From NCBI RefSeq assembly GCF_030812295.1, contig NZ_JAUSSK010000005.1, positions 248,001-312,000 of the forward strand: 64,000 bases of DNA, written 5' to 3'. The first letter of the stretch is position 1, and every line of letters begins with the position of its first letter. This DNA is from Luteibacter jiangsuensis (lineage in GTDB: Bacteria; Pseudomonadota; Gammaproteobacteria; Xanthomonadales; Rhodanobacteraceae). The translations under genes and the position numbers were made by a program. Under the pieces are notes generated by a model, which was given only the letters and a program-made list of their open reading frames with translations, made no database searches and was not told the DNA's origin. Positions 27,114 through 36,381 of this stretch are shown piece by piece.

Positions 27114-27685
27114 GTGCCCAGTTCCTTTTCCAGCCATTCGATCAGTGCCGTGGTGCCTACCACGCCACATTTGGGTTCAAGCGACATGCCGGCCAGCCAC
27201 GGACGTGTCGCGGCGCCCGTGCGCCATTGGATCGCCTCCGCCTGAAGCTCGACCGGCTCCTCGTCGACCACGCAAGCGAGTGCCCAGGTACGGTCACGCA
27301 GGATGACCAGGGTAGTGGTCGTCGCGCCGGCCATGTCGGGCGAGAGGATCGCGGCAAGATCGGCCACGCGCGCCTCGCCGCTGGGGTGGCGCCAGCGGCC
27401 GAGGCAGATTGGGTTGCTCGTATTCGGGGGAGTCAGCGGGGGCATCGGCAGCACGTGGGTGACATCGGCCATGGGCACGGCCAGCCTCACGCCAGCGGCC
27501 ACGCACAGCAGGTAGCGAAGATCGCGCGCACGCGCCGCCTCGGAGGCAGGCATGGTGCGCCAGGGCTCGAAAGCCACGACCTGGACTGCGCCCGCCGGCG
27601 CCTCCGCGCTGGTGGGCGCGGGTGTCAGCAGGTCCGCGAGATAGTCCGCGACGATCTGCTCCGCTTCCTGCATGGCCCGGATCAT
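27110..27685 (-). CDS. parP: ParP-like CheW-domain protein (polar array partner)
   Basis: A 191-residue divergent CheW-like protein between parC and cheW. The N-terminal helix (MIRAMQEAEQIVADYLADLL) leads through a short linker to a CheW-like fold (about 60-185) with LRYLLCVAAGVRLAVPMADVTHVLP and WLAGMSLEPKCGVV. In Vibrio the same gene position holds ParP, whose AIF domain binds CheA and the ParC anchor and keeps arrays at the pole; that role is inferred here from position and fold. It lacks the long proline-rich region of Vibrio ParP. It overlaps both neighbours by ATGA. Confidence 0.75.
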   Translation of the reverse strand: MIRAMQEAEQIVADYLADLLTPAPTSAEAPAGAVQVVAFEPWRTMPASEAARARDLRYLLCVAAGVRLAVPMADVTHVLPMPPLTPPNTSNPICLGRWRHPSGEARVADLAAILSPDMAGATTTTLVILRDRTWALACVVDEEPVELQAEAIQWRTGAATRPWLAGMSLEPKCGVVGTTALIEWLEKELGT

Positions 27686-28473
27686 GCCGCGGCACCCGTC
27701 ATCGACGACACCGGCAGCGCCAGCAACTCGTCGAGCAACCGGCGGTAGGCCAGCCCGCCACGCCGTGCCGCCGGCCACGACGCCAGCGGGACGCCGGCTG
27801 CGCTGGCCTCGCGAATCTGCGTGTCGGTCGGAATCACGGCCTCGCTCACGGCGTCGCCGTACTGCTCGCGCAACTGTGCAAGGCAAGCGCGTGAGGCATG
27901 CGTGCGCGCGTCGTACAGTGTCGGCACGATCGTGCGCAACATGGGCTTCCCACGCGAGCGCTCGATCATCGACAGGCTGCGCAGCATGCGCTCCAGGCCG
28001 GCGAGCGCCAGTGCCTCGGTCTGTGTCGGCACGAGCAGGCGATCGCTGGCCGCCAACGCGTTGACCATCAACACGCCGAGTGTCGGCGGGCAATCGAGCA
28101 GTACGTGGTCGAAATCAGGGGCGAGCTCGGCCAGTGCGTGGGTGAGGACCAGGCCCATGCCGGGACGCGTGCCGATCTGCCGGTCGAGGGTGATCATCGC
28201 GGCCGACGCGGGCAATACGCTGAGACGATCCCACTGTGTCGCATGCACCAGCGTGCGTACAGGGAGTGGATTGCCACCGATGCCGAAGAGATCGTACACG
28301 CTGCCGTGTGCCGCGCTCTCGACGCCGATGTATCCCGACAGCGATGCATGCGGGTCCATGTCGATCAGCAGCGTGCGCTTGCCGGATTCAGCCATCAGGC
28401 TGCCCAACGCGACGGTGGTGGTCGTCTTGCCGACACCGCCTTTCTGGTTGGATATGGCCCAGACGCGCATCAT
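27682..28473 (-). CDS. parC: ParA-family ATPase for chemotaxis array placement (ParC)
   Basis: A 263-residue Soj/ParA-type Walker ATPase with the deviant Walker A KGGVGKTTTT (residues about 11-20), the DMDPHASLS switch and LLDCPPTLGVLMVNAL. Its place between motD and parP in a polar flagellar cluster marks it as the ParC of Vibrio and its Pseudomonas relatives. These localise chemotaxis arrays at the cell pole and pass them on at division. Plasmid or chromosome partition is less likely since no parB or parS is near. Its ATG overlaps the motD stop. Confidence 0.85.
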   Translation of the reverse strand: MMRVWAISNQKGGVGKTTTTVALGSLMAESGKRTLLIDMDPHASLSGYIGVESAAHGSVYDLFGIGGNPLPVRTLVHATQWDRLSVLPASAAMITLDRQIGTRPGMGLVLTHALAELAPDFDHVLLDCPPTLGVLMVNALAASDRLLVPTQTEALALAGLERMLRSLSMIERSRGKPMLRTIVPTLYDARTHASRACLAQLREQYGDAVSEAVIPTDTQIREASAAGVPLASWPAARRGGLAYRRLLDELLALPVSSMTGAAA

Positions 28474-29384
28474 CGGGCTCCCGCGGCGGAGAGGTCGACA
28501 CGGTCTGCGTCGCTATAGAAGCGTGCCGGCGCGGCCTTGTCGCTCATCACCACGATAAGTACGCGGCGATTGCGATTGCGCCCCTCATCCGTCGCGTTGT
28601 CGGCCGTGGGACGGAATTCGCCCCAGCCGATGATGCCGACACGATGCGGGTCGACGCCGGTCGTGGTGAGCAGGCGCGCCACGGTGGCCGCGCGGGCGGC
28701 CGACAGCTCCCAGTTGGAGGGAAACGTGGCCGTCGCGATCGGGGTGTTGTCCGTATAGCCTTCCACGCGCATGGCGTTCGGGAAAGGCGAGAGGATGCCG
28801 GCGAGCTTGCGCAGCACATCCTCCGCGGGAGCCTGCAACTTCGCCACGCCGACAGGGAACAGGATGTCCGTGCGTACTTCGATCTCGAGCCAGTCCGGGG
28901 TCTTGCGTACGCTGACCATGTTCTTGTCGATCAGCGGCTTCATGGCACGCTGCACTTCATCGGCGATCTGACTGAGGCTTGCGGCCTCGGTCTTGCCGAT
29001 GGCCGTGTTGGCCGCCGTGGCCGTGTTGACGCTCGCCGCCGCTTCCTGGCGTTCCGGCGCCGCTCCCTCGTGGCCGGGAAGTGGCAGGTTGCGTGGCGGG
29101 ATGGGCACGTCGATCTTGGCGATCGGCGCGGCCGCGGGTGCGCGCGACTGGTTCGGCAATGGCACCTGCGCGGCGGGCGTGGCTTCGCGAATCGGCTCGA
29201 TGACCTTGCCGGTACCATTGAATGCTTCGTTGATCGACTGCGCCATCACCCGGAACTTGGTCTCGTTCACAGCGGAGACGGCGTACATCACCACGAACAG
29301 CGCGAGCAGCAAGGTGATCAGGTCGCCGTACGGTATCGCCCAGCGTTCGTGATTGATGTGCTCCTCGTGATGCCGCCGCTTCAC
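28470..29384 (-). CDS. motD: Flagellar motor stator protein MotD (MotB family)
   Basis: A 304-residue MotB-type stator subunit. The single membrane helix carries the proton-binding D21 (PYGDLITLLLALFVVMYAVS). A long periplasmic linker of about 100 residues, rich in Ala/Pro, leads to an OmpA/MotB peptidoglycan-binding domain with EGYTDNTPIAT, SNWELSAARAATVARLL and GRNRNRRVLIVV. Gene order motC-motD after cheA matches the second stator set of Pseudomonas. No motAB pair is in the window. Overlaps motC by four bases. Confidence 0.92.
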   Translation of the reverse strand: MKRRHHEEHINHERWAIPYGDLITLLLALFVVMYAVSAVNETKFRVMAQSINEAFNGTGKVIEPIREATPAAQVPLPNQSRAPAAAPIAKIDVPIPPRNLPLPGHEGAAPERQEAAASVNTATAANTAIGKTEAASLSQIADEVQRAMKPLIDKNMVSVRKTPDWLEIEVRTDILFPVGVAKLQAPAEDVLRKLAGILSPFPNAMRVEGYTDNTPIATATFPSNWELSAARAATVARLLTTTGVDPHRVGIIGWGEFRPTADNATDEGRNRNRRVLIVVMSDKAAPARFYSDADRVDLSAAGAR

Positions 29385-30121
29385 GACAGGAACCCCTGCA
29401 GCTTGCTTTCGATGTGCCGCGGGTTGTCGCCCTGGGCGATCGAGACGAGGCCTTCCACCAGGATCTCGCGCATCTGCGAGCGGCGGCGGGCCAGGCCCTT
29501 CAGGCGCGATGCCATCGGCAGCGCCAGCAGGTTGGCCAGGCCGATGCCGTAGATCGTCGCGACGAAGGCCGCGGCGATGCCATGGCCCAGCTTGCTCGGC
29601 TCGGCGAGGTTCTGCATCACGGACATCAGGCCCATCACGGCGCCGATGATGCCCATGGTCGGCGAATAGGCGCCGGCGTTCTCGAATACCTTGGCTGCCT
29701 CGATATCGGTGTGCTCACGGGCCAGCACTTCCACTTCGAGCACCGAGCGCATCGCGTCCGGCTCGGTGCCGTCCACCAACAGTTGCAGCCCCTTGCGGAT
29801 GAACGGATCGGATTCGCGTTCGATCGCCGGTTCCAACCCGAGTAAGCCGGTGCGGCGGGAGATTTCACTCCAGCCGACGATGCGGCTGACGAGGTTTTCC
29901 GATTCGATGTCCGGCGGACGGTAGACCCAGGGCAACATGCTCAAGGCGCGCTTCAACACGGCGCCGGGTGTCTGCACCAGCAAGGCGGCGAAGGTACCGA
30001 GGAAAACGATGACGAACGCGGCCGGGTTCCACAGGGCATCGAGGCTCGAGCCCTTCAGGATGGTTCCAACGATGATGACCACGAAGGCCAGGATCGTTCC
30101 GACGACGCTCACGATATCCAT
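29381..30121 (-). CDS. motC: Flagellar motor stator protein MotC (MotA family)
   Basis: A 246-residue four-helix MotA/ExbB-type protein that with MotD forms the proton channel turning the flagellum. Helices lie at about 5-22, 33-51, 147-168 and 179-200. The cytoplasmic loop has the basic and acidic residues expected to touch FliG, and ENAGAYSPTMGIIGAVMGLM carries the conserved Pro. It starts one base after the cheA stop, at the place where cheB lies in Pseudomonas. Confidence 0.93.
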   Translation of the reverse strand: MDIVSVVGTILAFVVIIVGTILKGSSLDALWNPAAFVIVFLGTFAALLVQTPGAVLKRALSMLPWVYRPPDIESENLVSRIVGWSEISRRTGLLGLEPAIERESDPFIRKGLQLLVDGTEPDAMRSVLEVEVLAREHTDIEAAKVFENAGAYSPTMGIIGAVMGLMSVMQNLAEPSKLGHGIAAAFVATIYGIGLANLLALPMASRLKGLARRRSQMREILVEGLVSIAQGDNPRHIESKLQGFLS

Positions 30122-30122
30122 G

Positions 30123-32234
30123 TCAGACCGCCATCCTCAGTGTAGGCAACACCTGCCCGCTGTCGTCGGCAAGTCCGGCGAGGTCGAGCACGAGCGAGAT
30201 CCGCCCGTCGCCGGTGATCGTGGCGCCCGCCACGCCCGGAACATCCTTCAGGAAAGGCCCGAGCGGCTTGGCCATGACGTCTTCACGGCCCAGCACTTCG
30301 TCGACGAGGCAACCAAGTGTCTGATGGCCGATTTGCACCACGACCACATGACCGCCCTTCCCCGCCGTGCCGGCCCAGCGGCCGAGATCGACCAGTGGCA
30401 GCGCGCGCTGGCGATGCGCCGCGACGACACGGCCGTCGAGTTCCTGGACCTGGCCGGGAATGAGTTCGAAAACCTCGGCCACGTTGGAGAGCGGTAGCGA
30501 CAGCAGACGATTGCCCACGCGCACCATCAACACGCGCAGGATGGCCAGCGTCAATGGCACCGACAGGCGTACGGTGCTGCCATGACCCACCTGCGAATCG
30601 ATCGACAGCGTGCCGCCGAGTTCGACGATCTTGGTTTTCACCACGTCCATGCCGACGCCACGGCCGGAAATGTCCGAGACCTGGCTGGCGGTAGAGAAAC
30701 CCGGGCGGAACACGATCTCGTAGCATTCGCGCTCGTCGAGGCGCGCGGCCTGATCCTCGTCCATCAGGCCCTTCTCCACGGCCTTGCGACGCAGGACCTC
30801 GGGATCCATGCCCTTGCCATCGTCGGTGACGGTGATGACGATGCGGTCGCCGTACTGGCCGGCCGCCAGGCGCACGGTGCCCGCGCGGGACTTGCCTTCG
30901 CCAGCGCGGACATCGGGCATCTCGATGCCATGGTCCACCGCGTTGCGCAGCAGGTGCACCAGCGGATCGGCCAGGGCTTCCACCACCGTACGGTCGATAT
31001 CGGTTTCCTCGCCCTCGGTGACCAGCTCGATCTCCTTGCCTAGTTGCCGGGCCAGGTCGCGGACGATGCGCGGAAACCGCGAGAACAGCTTGCCTACCGG
31101 CTGCATGCGCATGCGCAGCACGGCGTTCTGCAGATCCTCCGCCACGCGCTCGAGTTCGCCGATGGCACGTTCCATCGGGTCGTTCGTGCCACGCGGGGCG
31201 AGGCTGGTGAGACGGTTGCGCACGAGCACCAGCTCGCCCGCGGCATCGACCAGGCCATCGAGGCGGTGGGTATCGACGCGGACCGTGGTGTCGGCGGTGG
31301 AAGCGGCGCGTTTTTCGGTGGCTGCCGGAGCTGGCTTCGCCGCGGTTTGCGCAGCGGGAGCAAGCTCGGGCGAGGCGGTGGACGGTGCGACTGGTGCGGC
31401 GATGGGCGCGACCGGCGCGGACGACGTCGAGCCCGCCGCCACAGCGGGACCACTCGCGGCACCAGGGGCGGCCGTGCCATGGAGGCTGTCGAGCAGCGCT
31501 TCGAATTCGTCGTCGCTGATCGCGTTTCCAGCGGCGGGCGGGGCGACTGCCTGGGCCACGACCGGTGCAGGACCCATGGTGGCAGGTGCGGCCAGATCGG
31601 AAACCGGCGGGGCGTCGGCCGTCGTGTCGGCACCGGGAGCACCCGTGCCATAGAGTGAATCGAGCAGTGCTTCGAACTCGTCGTCGGAAATCGTGCCCGA
31701 CGATGCGGGGGCGGGCTCGCGGTCGCTGCGCGCGGCGTCGAGCATCGCTTCGAATTCGTCTTCGATCGGGTCGTACGGCCGCGCCTGCGCGGGCGCAGCG
31801 GTCGGCGCGACGGCCGGCATGGTCAAGGCCACCGGCGGCGCGGAGACCGCGCGGCCGGGAATCAGCAGGCGGTCGAGCAACGAACGGGGCGCCGCCTCGA
31901 TCGGCAAGCCGCCGTCGGCGGCGCGCATCATGTCGTTGAGGAGATCGAGCGACTCCAGCAGCGCGTCCATGAAGCCTGCGTTGAGCACGATCGAGCCGTT
32001 ACGGGCCTCATTGAGGAGGTCTTCACCCCGATGGCAAAGCTCGACCATCGGATTGAGGCCAAGGAAGCCCGCGCCGCCCTTCACGGTGTGGAACGCGCGG
32101 AAGACCGCGTTCAACAGCTCCATGTCGTTCGGCGACGCCTCGAGGTCCACGAGCTGTTCGCCCAGGCTCTCGAGCAACTCCCGCGCCTCGATCAGGAAGA
32201 CGTTGAGCAGCTCGTTGTCCAACTCCACGCTCAT
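30123..32234 (-). CDS. cheA: Chemotaxis histidine kinase CheA
   Basis: A 703-residue CheA. The P1 domain has phospho-acceptor H49 (AFHTVKGGAGFLG). A 200-residue Ala/Pro-rich linker replaces an evident P2. P3 dimerisation, the P4 kinase boxes (LLRNAVDHGIEMPD, VTDDGKGMDPE, GRGVGMDVVKTKI) and P5 CheW-like domain (VGNRLLSLPLSNVAEVFEL) follow. The linker carries an acidic motif three times: EDEFEAMLD at 158-166, DDEFEALLD at 184-192 and at 241-249; the last two sit in nearly identical 20-residue blocks. These may be docking sites for CheY or the ParP/ParC system. Confidence 0.96.
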   Translation of the reverse strand: MSVELDNELLNVFLIEARELLESLGEQLVDLEASPNDMELLNAVFRAFHTVKGGAGFLGLNPMVELCHRGEDLLNEARNGSIVLNAGFMDALLESLDLLNDMMRAADGGLPIEAAPRSLLDRLLIPGRAVSAPPVALTMPAVAPTAAPAQARPYDPIEDEFEAMLDAARSDREPAPASSGTISDDEFEALLDSLYGTGAPGADTTADAPPVSDLAAPATMGPAPVVAQAVAPPAAGNAISDDEFEALLDSLHGTAAPGAASGPAVAAGSTSSAPVAPIAAPVAPSTASPELAPAAQTAAKPAPAATEKRAASTADTTVRVDTHRLDGLVDAAGELVLVRNRLTSLAPRGTNDPMERAIGELERVAEDLQNAVLRMRMQPVGKLFSRFPRIVRDLARQLGKEIELVTEGEETDIDRTVVEALADPLVHLLRNAVDHGIEMPDVRAGEGKSRAGTVRLAAGQYGDRIVITVTDDGKGMDPEVLRRKAVEKGLMDEDQAARLDERECYEIVFRPGFSTASQVSDISGRGVGMDVVKTKIVELGGTLSIDSQVGHGSTVRLSVPLTLAILRVLMVRVGNRLLSLPLSNVAEVFELIPGQVQELDGRVVAAHRQRALPLVDLGRWAGTAGKGGHVVVVQIGHQTLGCLVDEVLGREDVMAKPLGPFLKDVPGVAGATITGDGRISLVLDLAGLADDSGQVLPTLRMAV

Positions 32235-32241
32235 ACGGCGC

Positions 32242-32883
32242 TCAGAACCCGAACTCGCTGAGGAGGCGATCCACTTCGTCCTGGCTGACCTTGTCGGCGG
32301 TCGGCGCGGCGCCGCCCGCCAGCGAACCGGTCAGGCGAACCAGTTCCACCAGCGAGGACTCGACCTTGGCCATGAAGGCCTCGACCTGGGCCACGCGCTG
32401 GCCGGAAAGATCCTGCCAGGACTGCGCCTCCACCATCTCGCCGAAGCCGATATCGCAACTCTGCGCGAAATCGCCCACGCGCACGGCCAGCGCGGTGGCA
32501 TGGGTGGCGAAGGCCGGATCGGCGTGTTCGAGCACCAGCACCTCGTCCGCCTGGCGGGCAAGGGCCTGCGCCTGCGGACGCAGCTTCTCGCTGAAATCGA
32601 GCGTGCGGTGCGCGGCCTGCGAACTCATTTCGAGCACGTCGCGCAGGTGCTTGCGCGCATCGCTCATGTTGCCCGGCACGCCGTCGTGAGAAATGTCGGC
32701 GGCGAGGCGGCGGGCGGACTCGTGCAGGTCGCGCGCGAGGTGGCCGAGCGCCATGAACAGGTGTTGCTCGCGGGTACGCAGCAGTTGGTCGAGCGCCTGC
32801 TCGAAGGAGACGCTGTCGTCGGCGTCGAGCAGTGCGCGCAGTTCGGGGGCCACGTCGTGGCCGCTGGAAAGCATGGTGTTCAT
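32242..32883 (-). CDS. cheZ: CheY-P phosphatase CheZ
   Basis: A 213-residue, mostly helical phosphatase that ends the chemotaxis signal by dephosphorylating CheY. The long four-helix region includes the active-site segment WQDLSGQRVAQVEAFM, whose glutamine matches the catalytic one. A short acidic C-terminal helix (SQDEVDRLLSEFGF) is the expected CheY-docking tail. It lies between cheY and cheA with gaps of 9 and 7 bases, so it is in one operon with them. Confidence 0.93.
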   Translation of the reverse strand: MNTMLSSGHDVAPELRALLDADDSVSFEQALDQLLRTREQHLFMALGHLARDLHESARRLAADISHDGVPGNMSDARKHLRDVLEMSSQAAHRTLDFSEKLRPQAQALARQADEVLVLEHADPAFATHATALAVRVGDFAQSCDIGFGEMVEAQSWQDLSGQRVAQVEAFMAKVESSLVELVRLTGSLAGGAAPTADKVSQDEVDRLLSEFGF

Positions 32884-32892
32884 GGTCGTTCC

Positions 32893-33294
32893 TTAGCCCG
32901 CGGCCGCGGCGAGTCGTTCGAAGATCTTGTCGAGTTTTTCCTTCAGCGTGACCGCCGTGAATGGCTTGACGACATAGCCGTTCACGCCACTCTGCGCCGC
33001 CGCGATGATCTGGTCACGGTTGTTCTCCGCCGTGACCATCAATACCGGCATGGCCTTCAGCGCCGCGTCGGCACGGATCGCCCGGAGCAGGTCGATGCCG
33101 GTCATGTTCGGCATGTTCCAGTCCGTCACGACGAGGTCGAACGGCTGCGCGCGCAGCAGCGCCAGCGCCGCGTTGCCGTCCTCGGCCTCCTGGATGAGGG
33201 TGTTGGTGAATCCCAACTCCACCAGGAGGTTCCTCACGATGCGTCGCATGGTGGAGAAATCGTCCACCACGAGGATCTTCATGTTCTTGTCCAA
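32893..33294 (-). CDS. cheY: Chemotaxis response regulator CheY
   Basis: A 133-residue single receiver domain. Key residues are D11-D12, the phospho-acceptor D58 ([12 protein letters not shown]), T88, Y107 and K110 (YVVKPF). Phosphorylated by CheA, it binds FliM/FliN and changes flagellar rotation. It is the first che gene, 31 bases after fliA, so the che genes may be read from the fliA transcript or from an internal promoter not seen here. Confidence 0.96.
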   Translation of the reverse strand: MDKNMKILVVDDFSTMRRIVRNLLVELGFTNTLIQEAEDGNAALALLRAQPFDLVVTDWNMPNMTGIDLLRAIRADAALKAMPVLMVTAENNRDQIIAAAQSGVNGYVVKPFTAVTLKEKLDKIFERLAAAAG

Positions 33295-33325
33295 AACTCG
33301 TCTCCGCCTTGCTACCGCGCGTTCG

Positions 33326-34057
33326 TCAATGCTTGTCTTTCCAACCCGACATGCGTGCGCGGAGTCGAATGAGGGCCTGGCCGTGGATCTGGCACACCCG
33401 CGATTCGCTCACCCCCAGCACCGCACCGATTTCCTTCAGGTTGAGCTCTTCATCGTAGTACAGCGACATGACCAGCTTCTCCCGCTCGGGCAATCCGTCG
33501 ATGGACTGCGCCAGCGCGTCACGCAGGCCTTGCTGCTCGAACAGTCCGTCCGGCCCCGTGGCATCCGGGTCGACCACGTCGATCGCGGCGCCCTCGTCGC
33601 CCTCTGGCGCCGTTAGGCTCAGCAACCGCGCACTCGCCGCGTCGGCCAGGATCTGGTTGTACTCCATGGCGTCGATACCCAGCCGCTTCATCACTTCCGC
33701 GTCTTCGGCGTCGCCACCCGTCTCGTTCTCGATCTGCCTCGTCACCTCCGCGACCTCGCGCAGCTTCCGGTGGACGGAGCGCGGGGTCCAGTCCGTCTTG
33801 CGCAGTTCGTCCAGCATGGCGCCACGAATGCGGATGCCCGCATAGGTTTCGAAGCTGGCCGCGCGAGTCGGCGAATAATTCCTTGCCGCCTCGAGCAGTC
33901 CGATCATTCCGGCCTGCATGAGGTCGTTCGCATCCACGCTTGGCGGGAGCCGGCCCATCAGGTGATAGGCGATTCGGCGCACCAGCGGCGCGTGGTTCTT
34001 GACTAGTTGATCCGCCGGGATACGCGTGATCTCGAGATATTCGGTCGCGACGCTCAC
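33326..34057 (-). CDS. fliA: Flagellar sigma factor sigma-28 (FliA)
   Basis: A 243-residue sigma-70 family factor without region 1. Region 2 ([29 protein letters not shown]), region 3 and the region 4 helix-turn-helix ([21 protein letters not shown]) are visible. It directs late flagellar genes; a matching promoter is found upstream of fliC. The GTG start overlaps the fleN stop (GTGA), so its synthesis is coupled to FleN. The anti-sigma factor FlgM is not in the window. Confidence 0.96.
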   Translation of the reverse strand: MSVATEYLEITRIPADQLVKNHAPLVRRIAYHLMGRLPPSVDANDLMQAGMIGLLEAARNYSPTRAASFETYAGIRIRGAMLDELRKTDWTPRSVHRKLREVAEVTRQIENETGGDAEDAEVMKRLGIDAMEYNQILADAASARLLSLTAPEGDEGAAIDVVDPDATGPDGLFEQQGLRDALAQSIDGLPEREKLVMSLYYDEELNLKEIGAVLGVSESRVCQIHGQALIRLRARMSGWKDKH

Positions 34058-34929
34058 AGTGGCAGTCCTCCCCCCAGATGGGACCGTTCGGCGAAAAAGC
34101 CGATGCGTCCCTGTGCCCGGGGTTCGGGCTCACCCCATGTATCGACCGACCTGGCCAGATTCTTGAATCCGACCGCCGACCGGCTGCTCGGCCAGGCATC
34201 GACCACCGCCGACTGGCGGCGGATGGCCTGGCGCAGGTACTCGTCGTGCGGAACCATGCCCATGAAGTCCAGGGACACGTCGAGGAAGCGGTTCGTCACC
34301 CGTGACAGCTTCTCGAACAGCTGGCGGCCCTCCTGGGCATGCCGGACCATGTTGGCGACGATACGAAAACGGTTTACCGCGAACTCGCGGCTCATGACCT
34401 TGATCAACGCGTAGGCGTCGGTCAGCGAGGCCGGCTCGTCGCAGACCACGACCACGACCTCGTCCGAGGCGGCGGCGAACATCGACACGCTGTCCGAGAT
34501 CCCGGCGGCCGTATCGACGATCAGGTATTCCGGCGGCAACGGATATTCGTCGAAGGCGCGGATCACGGCCGCGTGCTCGATGTTCGGCAGCTGCGCCATC
34601 CGGCGCGTGCCGGAGGTGGCGGGGATCACCTTGAGGCCGTGGGCGGCCTGGAGGATCAGGTCCTCGATGCCGCACTCGCCCTCCAGCATGTGGCCGAGGT
34701 GCCGGGTCGGCTGGAGGCCGAGAAGGACGTCGATGTTCGCCATGGCGAGGTCGGCGTCGAGGAGGACGACGTCACGGCCGCCCATCGCGAGCGCCATGCC
34801 GAGATTGACCGCCACCGTGGTCTTGCCCACGCCACCCTTCCCGCCCGCGACGGCGATGCTCCGGGTGGGGCGGCGATCGGCGAGCCAGTTGAGTCCGGCG
34901 GCCTGAGTGGAATCGACGTGTGTGCTCAT
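34054..34929 (-). CDS. fleN: Flagellar number regulator FleN/FlhG (MinD-like ATPase)
   Basis: A 291-residue MinD-type ATPase that limits polar flagella number by restraining FleQ and stimulating the FlhF GTPase. The deviant Walker A GGKGGVGKTT spans residues 29-38, then LLDADLAMANIDVLLGL and YLIVDTAAGISDSV. Residues 6-16 (DSTQAAGLNWL) resemble the DQAxxLR motif that activates FlhF, which supports the ATG at 34929. An upstream extension of the frame is discarded. It lies between flhF and fliA as in Pseudomonas. Confidence 0.93.
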   Translation of the reverse strand: MSTHVDSTQAAGLNWLADRRPTRSIAVAGGKGGVGKTTVAVNLGMALAMGGRDVVLLDADLAMANIDVLLGLQPTRHLGHMLEGECGIEDLILQAAHGLKVIPATSGTRRMAQLPNIEHAAVIRAFDEYPLPPEYLIVDTAAGISDSVSMFAAASDEVVVVVCDEPASLTDAYALIKVMSREFAVNRFRIVANMVRHAQEGRQLFEKLSRVTNRFLDVSLDFMGMVPHDEYLRQAIRRQSAVVDAWPSSRSAVGFKNLARSVDTWGEPEPRAQGRIGFFAERSHLGGGLPL

Positions 34930-34987
34930 GAAGGAAGTCACTGCCGTAAGTGTTTGCGGTTGCGGTTGCCGGGAAGGTTTCGTGCGG

Positions 34988-36319
34988 TCAGGCCAGGGCC
35001 GGCGCCGCGATGCCGAAGCGCTCGGCAAGCAGGGCGTCGTCCGGTTCGTCGTTACGCTGCTTGAGCAACTGGGCGGCGAGGCAGACCAGCTTGCGCGCAT
35101 CGGCCGAGGCGATGTCCTCGGGCACGCGCTGCCCATCCGTGGTGTAGTCCAGCGGCATCCGGTGCCGGATAAGGGCCGAGAGCGCGCCGCCGATCAGCGG
35201 TGCCTCGTCGAGCTTGGTGAGGATCGCGCTCTGCGGCGCCAGCGGGGCGTAGGCGCGGATCGCGTTGTCGATGGCCTGGGCTTGCGCGTTGGCGGCCAGC
35301 ACCAGGCACACACGCACGTCCGAGGTGGCGCGCAGCGTCTCGAACTGTTGCTGCAGCTTCGGGTCGTTGCCGGCGAGGCCGGCCGTGTCGACCAGCACGG
35401 TGTGCTTGCCACGCAACTGGAGCAGTACGTTGCGCAGGCTGGTCGCGTCATGGGCATTGAACACGCGCACGCCGAGCAGGCGGCCGTAATGTTCCAGCTG
35501 CGCCCCGGCGCCGATGCGGTACTGGTCGGCGCTGATCAACGCGACGTTCGACGCCCCGTGGCGCAGCACGGCGCGGGCGGCGAGCTTGGCGATGGTGGTG
35601 GTCTTGCCCACGCCCGTGGTGCCGACCAGGGCGGTGGTGCCGCCGCCGACCGTGTCGAAATTCCGTCCGCTGGTGCGGATGTTGCGCGAGAGCATGCCCA
35701 GCGGCAGGTAGCGCGCCTGCTCGGCGTTCATGTCAACGGGCAGTTCCGCGCACAATGCGCGTGCCACGTCGCCGTCGATGCCCAGCCGGGTCATCTCGCG
35801 CAGAACGCGGGCACGCAGTGGCTGCTCGCGGTCCATCTGGTTCCATGCGAGGGTCGAAAGCTGTACTTCGAGCATCTCACGCAGATTGTTGATCTCGGCG
35901 CGCACACCGTTCACGGCGGCGTCGTTGGCCGGCGACGCCGTGGCGGCGCGGACCACGTCGGCAACGCTGGCGGCGAGCGCGGCGCTCGACTGGCGCTGCG
36001 GCGCGTTCGTGTTCAACGGCGTGCCCGGCTTCGCCGCGCGTTCCACCGCGGCGGCGGTGGCGGCGCGTGCCTGGTCGATGCGGGCCGCGCGCTCGGCTTC
36101 ATCGCGCGTGGCGCGGATCGGCGCTTCCTCGCGGGCCGGGGCGTCGAAACCGAAACCGGCCTCGCGCACCAACGCTTCGTCGTAATCGAGCGCGGCGATG
36201 ATCTCGATACCGTCGTCCAGCCGGCGCGTGGACAGGATCACGGCGTCCGGCCCCTGTTCGTCGCGGACCTGGCGCATGGCCTGGCGCATATCGGGAGCAA
36301 CGAATCGTTTGATTTTCAT
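34988..36319 (-). CDS. flhF: Flagellar placement GTPase FlhF
   Basis: A 443-residue SRP-type GTPase that recruits the first flagellar parts to the cell pole. The ATG at 36319 gives the family start MKIKRFVAPDMRQAMRQV. The B domain is Ala/Arg-rich. The NG domain has GTTGVGKTTTIAKLAAR (G1), LISADQYRIGA, LVDTAGLAGND (G3) and ILTKLDEAPLIGG (G4). It lies between flhA and fleN; the 62-base gap from flhA has no recognised promoter. Confidence 0.94.
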   Translation of the reverse strand: MKIKRFVAPDMRQAMRQVRDEQGPDAVILSTRRLDDGIEIIAALDYDEALVREAGFGFDAPAREEAPIRATRDEAERAARIDQARAATAAAVERAAKPGTPLNTNAPQRQSSAALAASVADVVRAATASPANDAAVNGVRAEINNLREMLEVQLSTLAWNQMDREQPLRARVLREMTRLGIDGDVARALCAELPVDMNAEQARYLPLGMLSRNIRTSGRNFDTVGGGTTALVGTTGVGKTTTIAKLAARAVLRHGASNVALISADQYRIGAGAQLEHYGRLLGVRVFNAHDATSLRNVLLQLRGKHTVLVDTAGLAGNDPKLQQQFETLRATSDVRVCLVLAANAQAQAIDNAIRAYAPLAPQSAILTKLDEAPLIGGALSALIRHRMPLDYTTDGQRVPEDIASADARKLVCLAAQLLKQRNDEPDDALLAERFGIAAPALA

Positions 36320-36381
36320 GCGTTCGATCCTGTCTTCGTTCGTTCGGCCCGCTCGGCGATTCCCCGCGCGGTATCTCGTTC

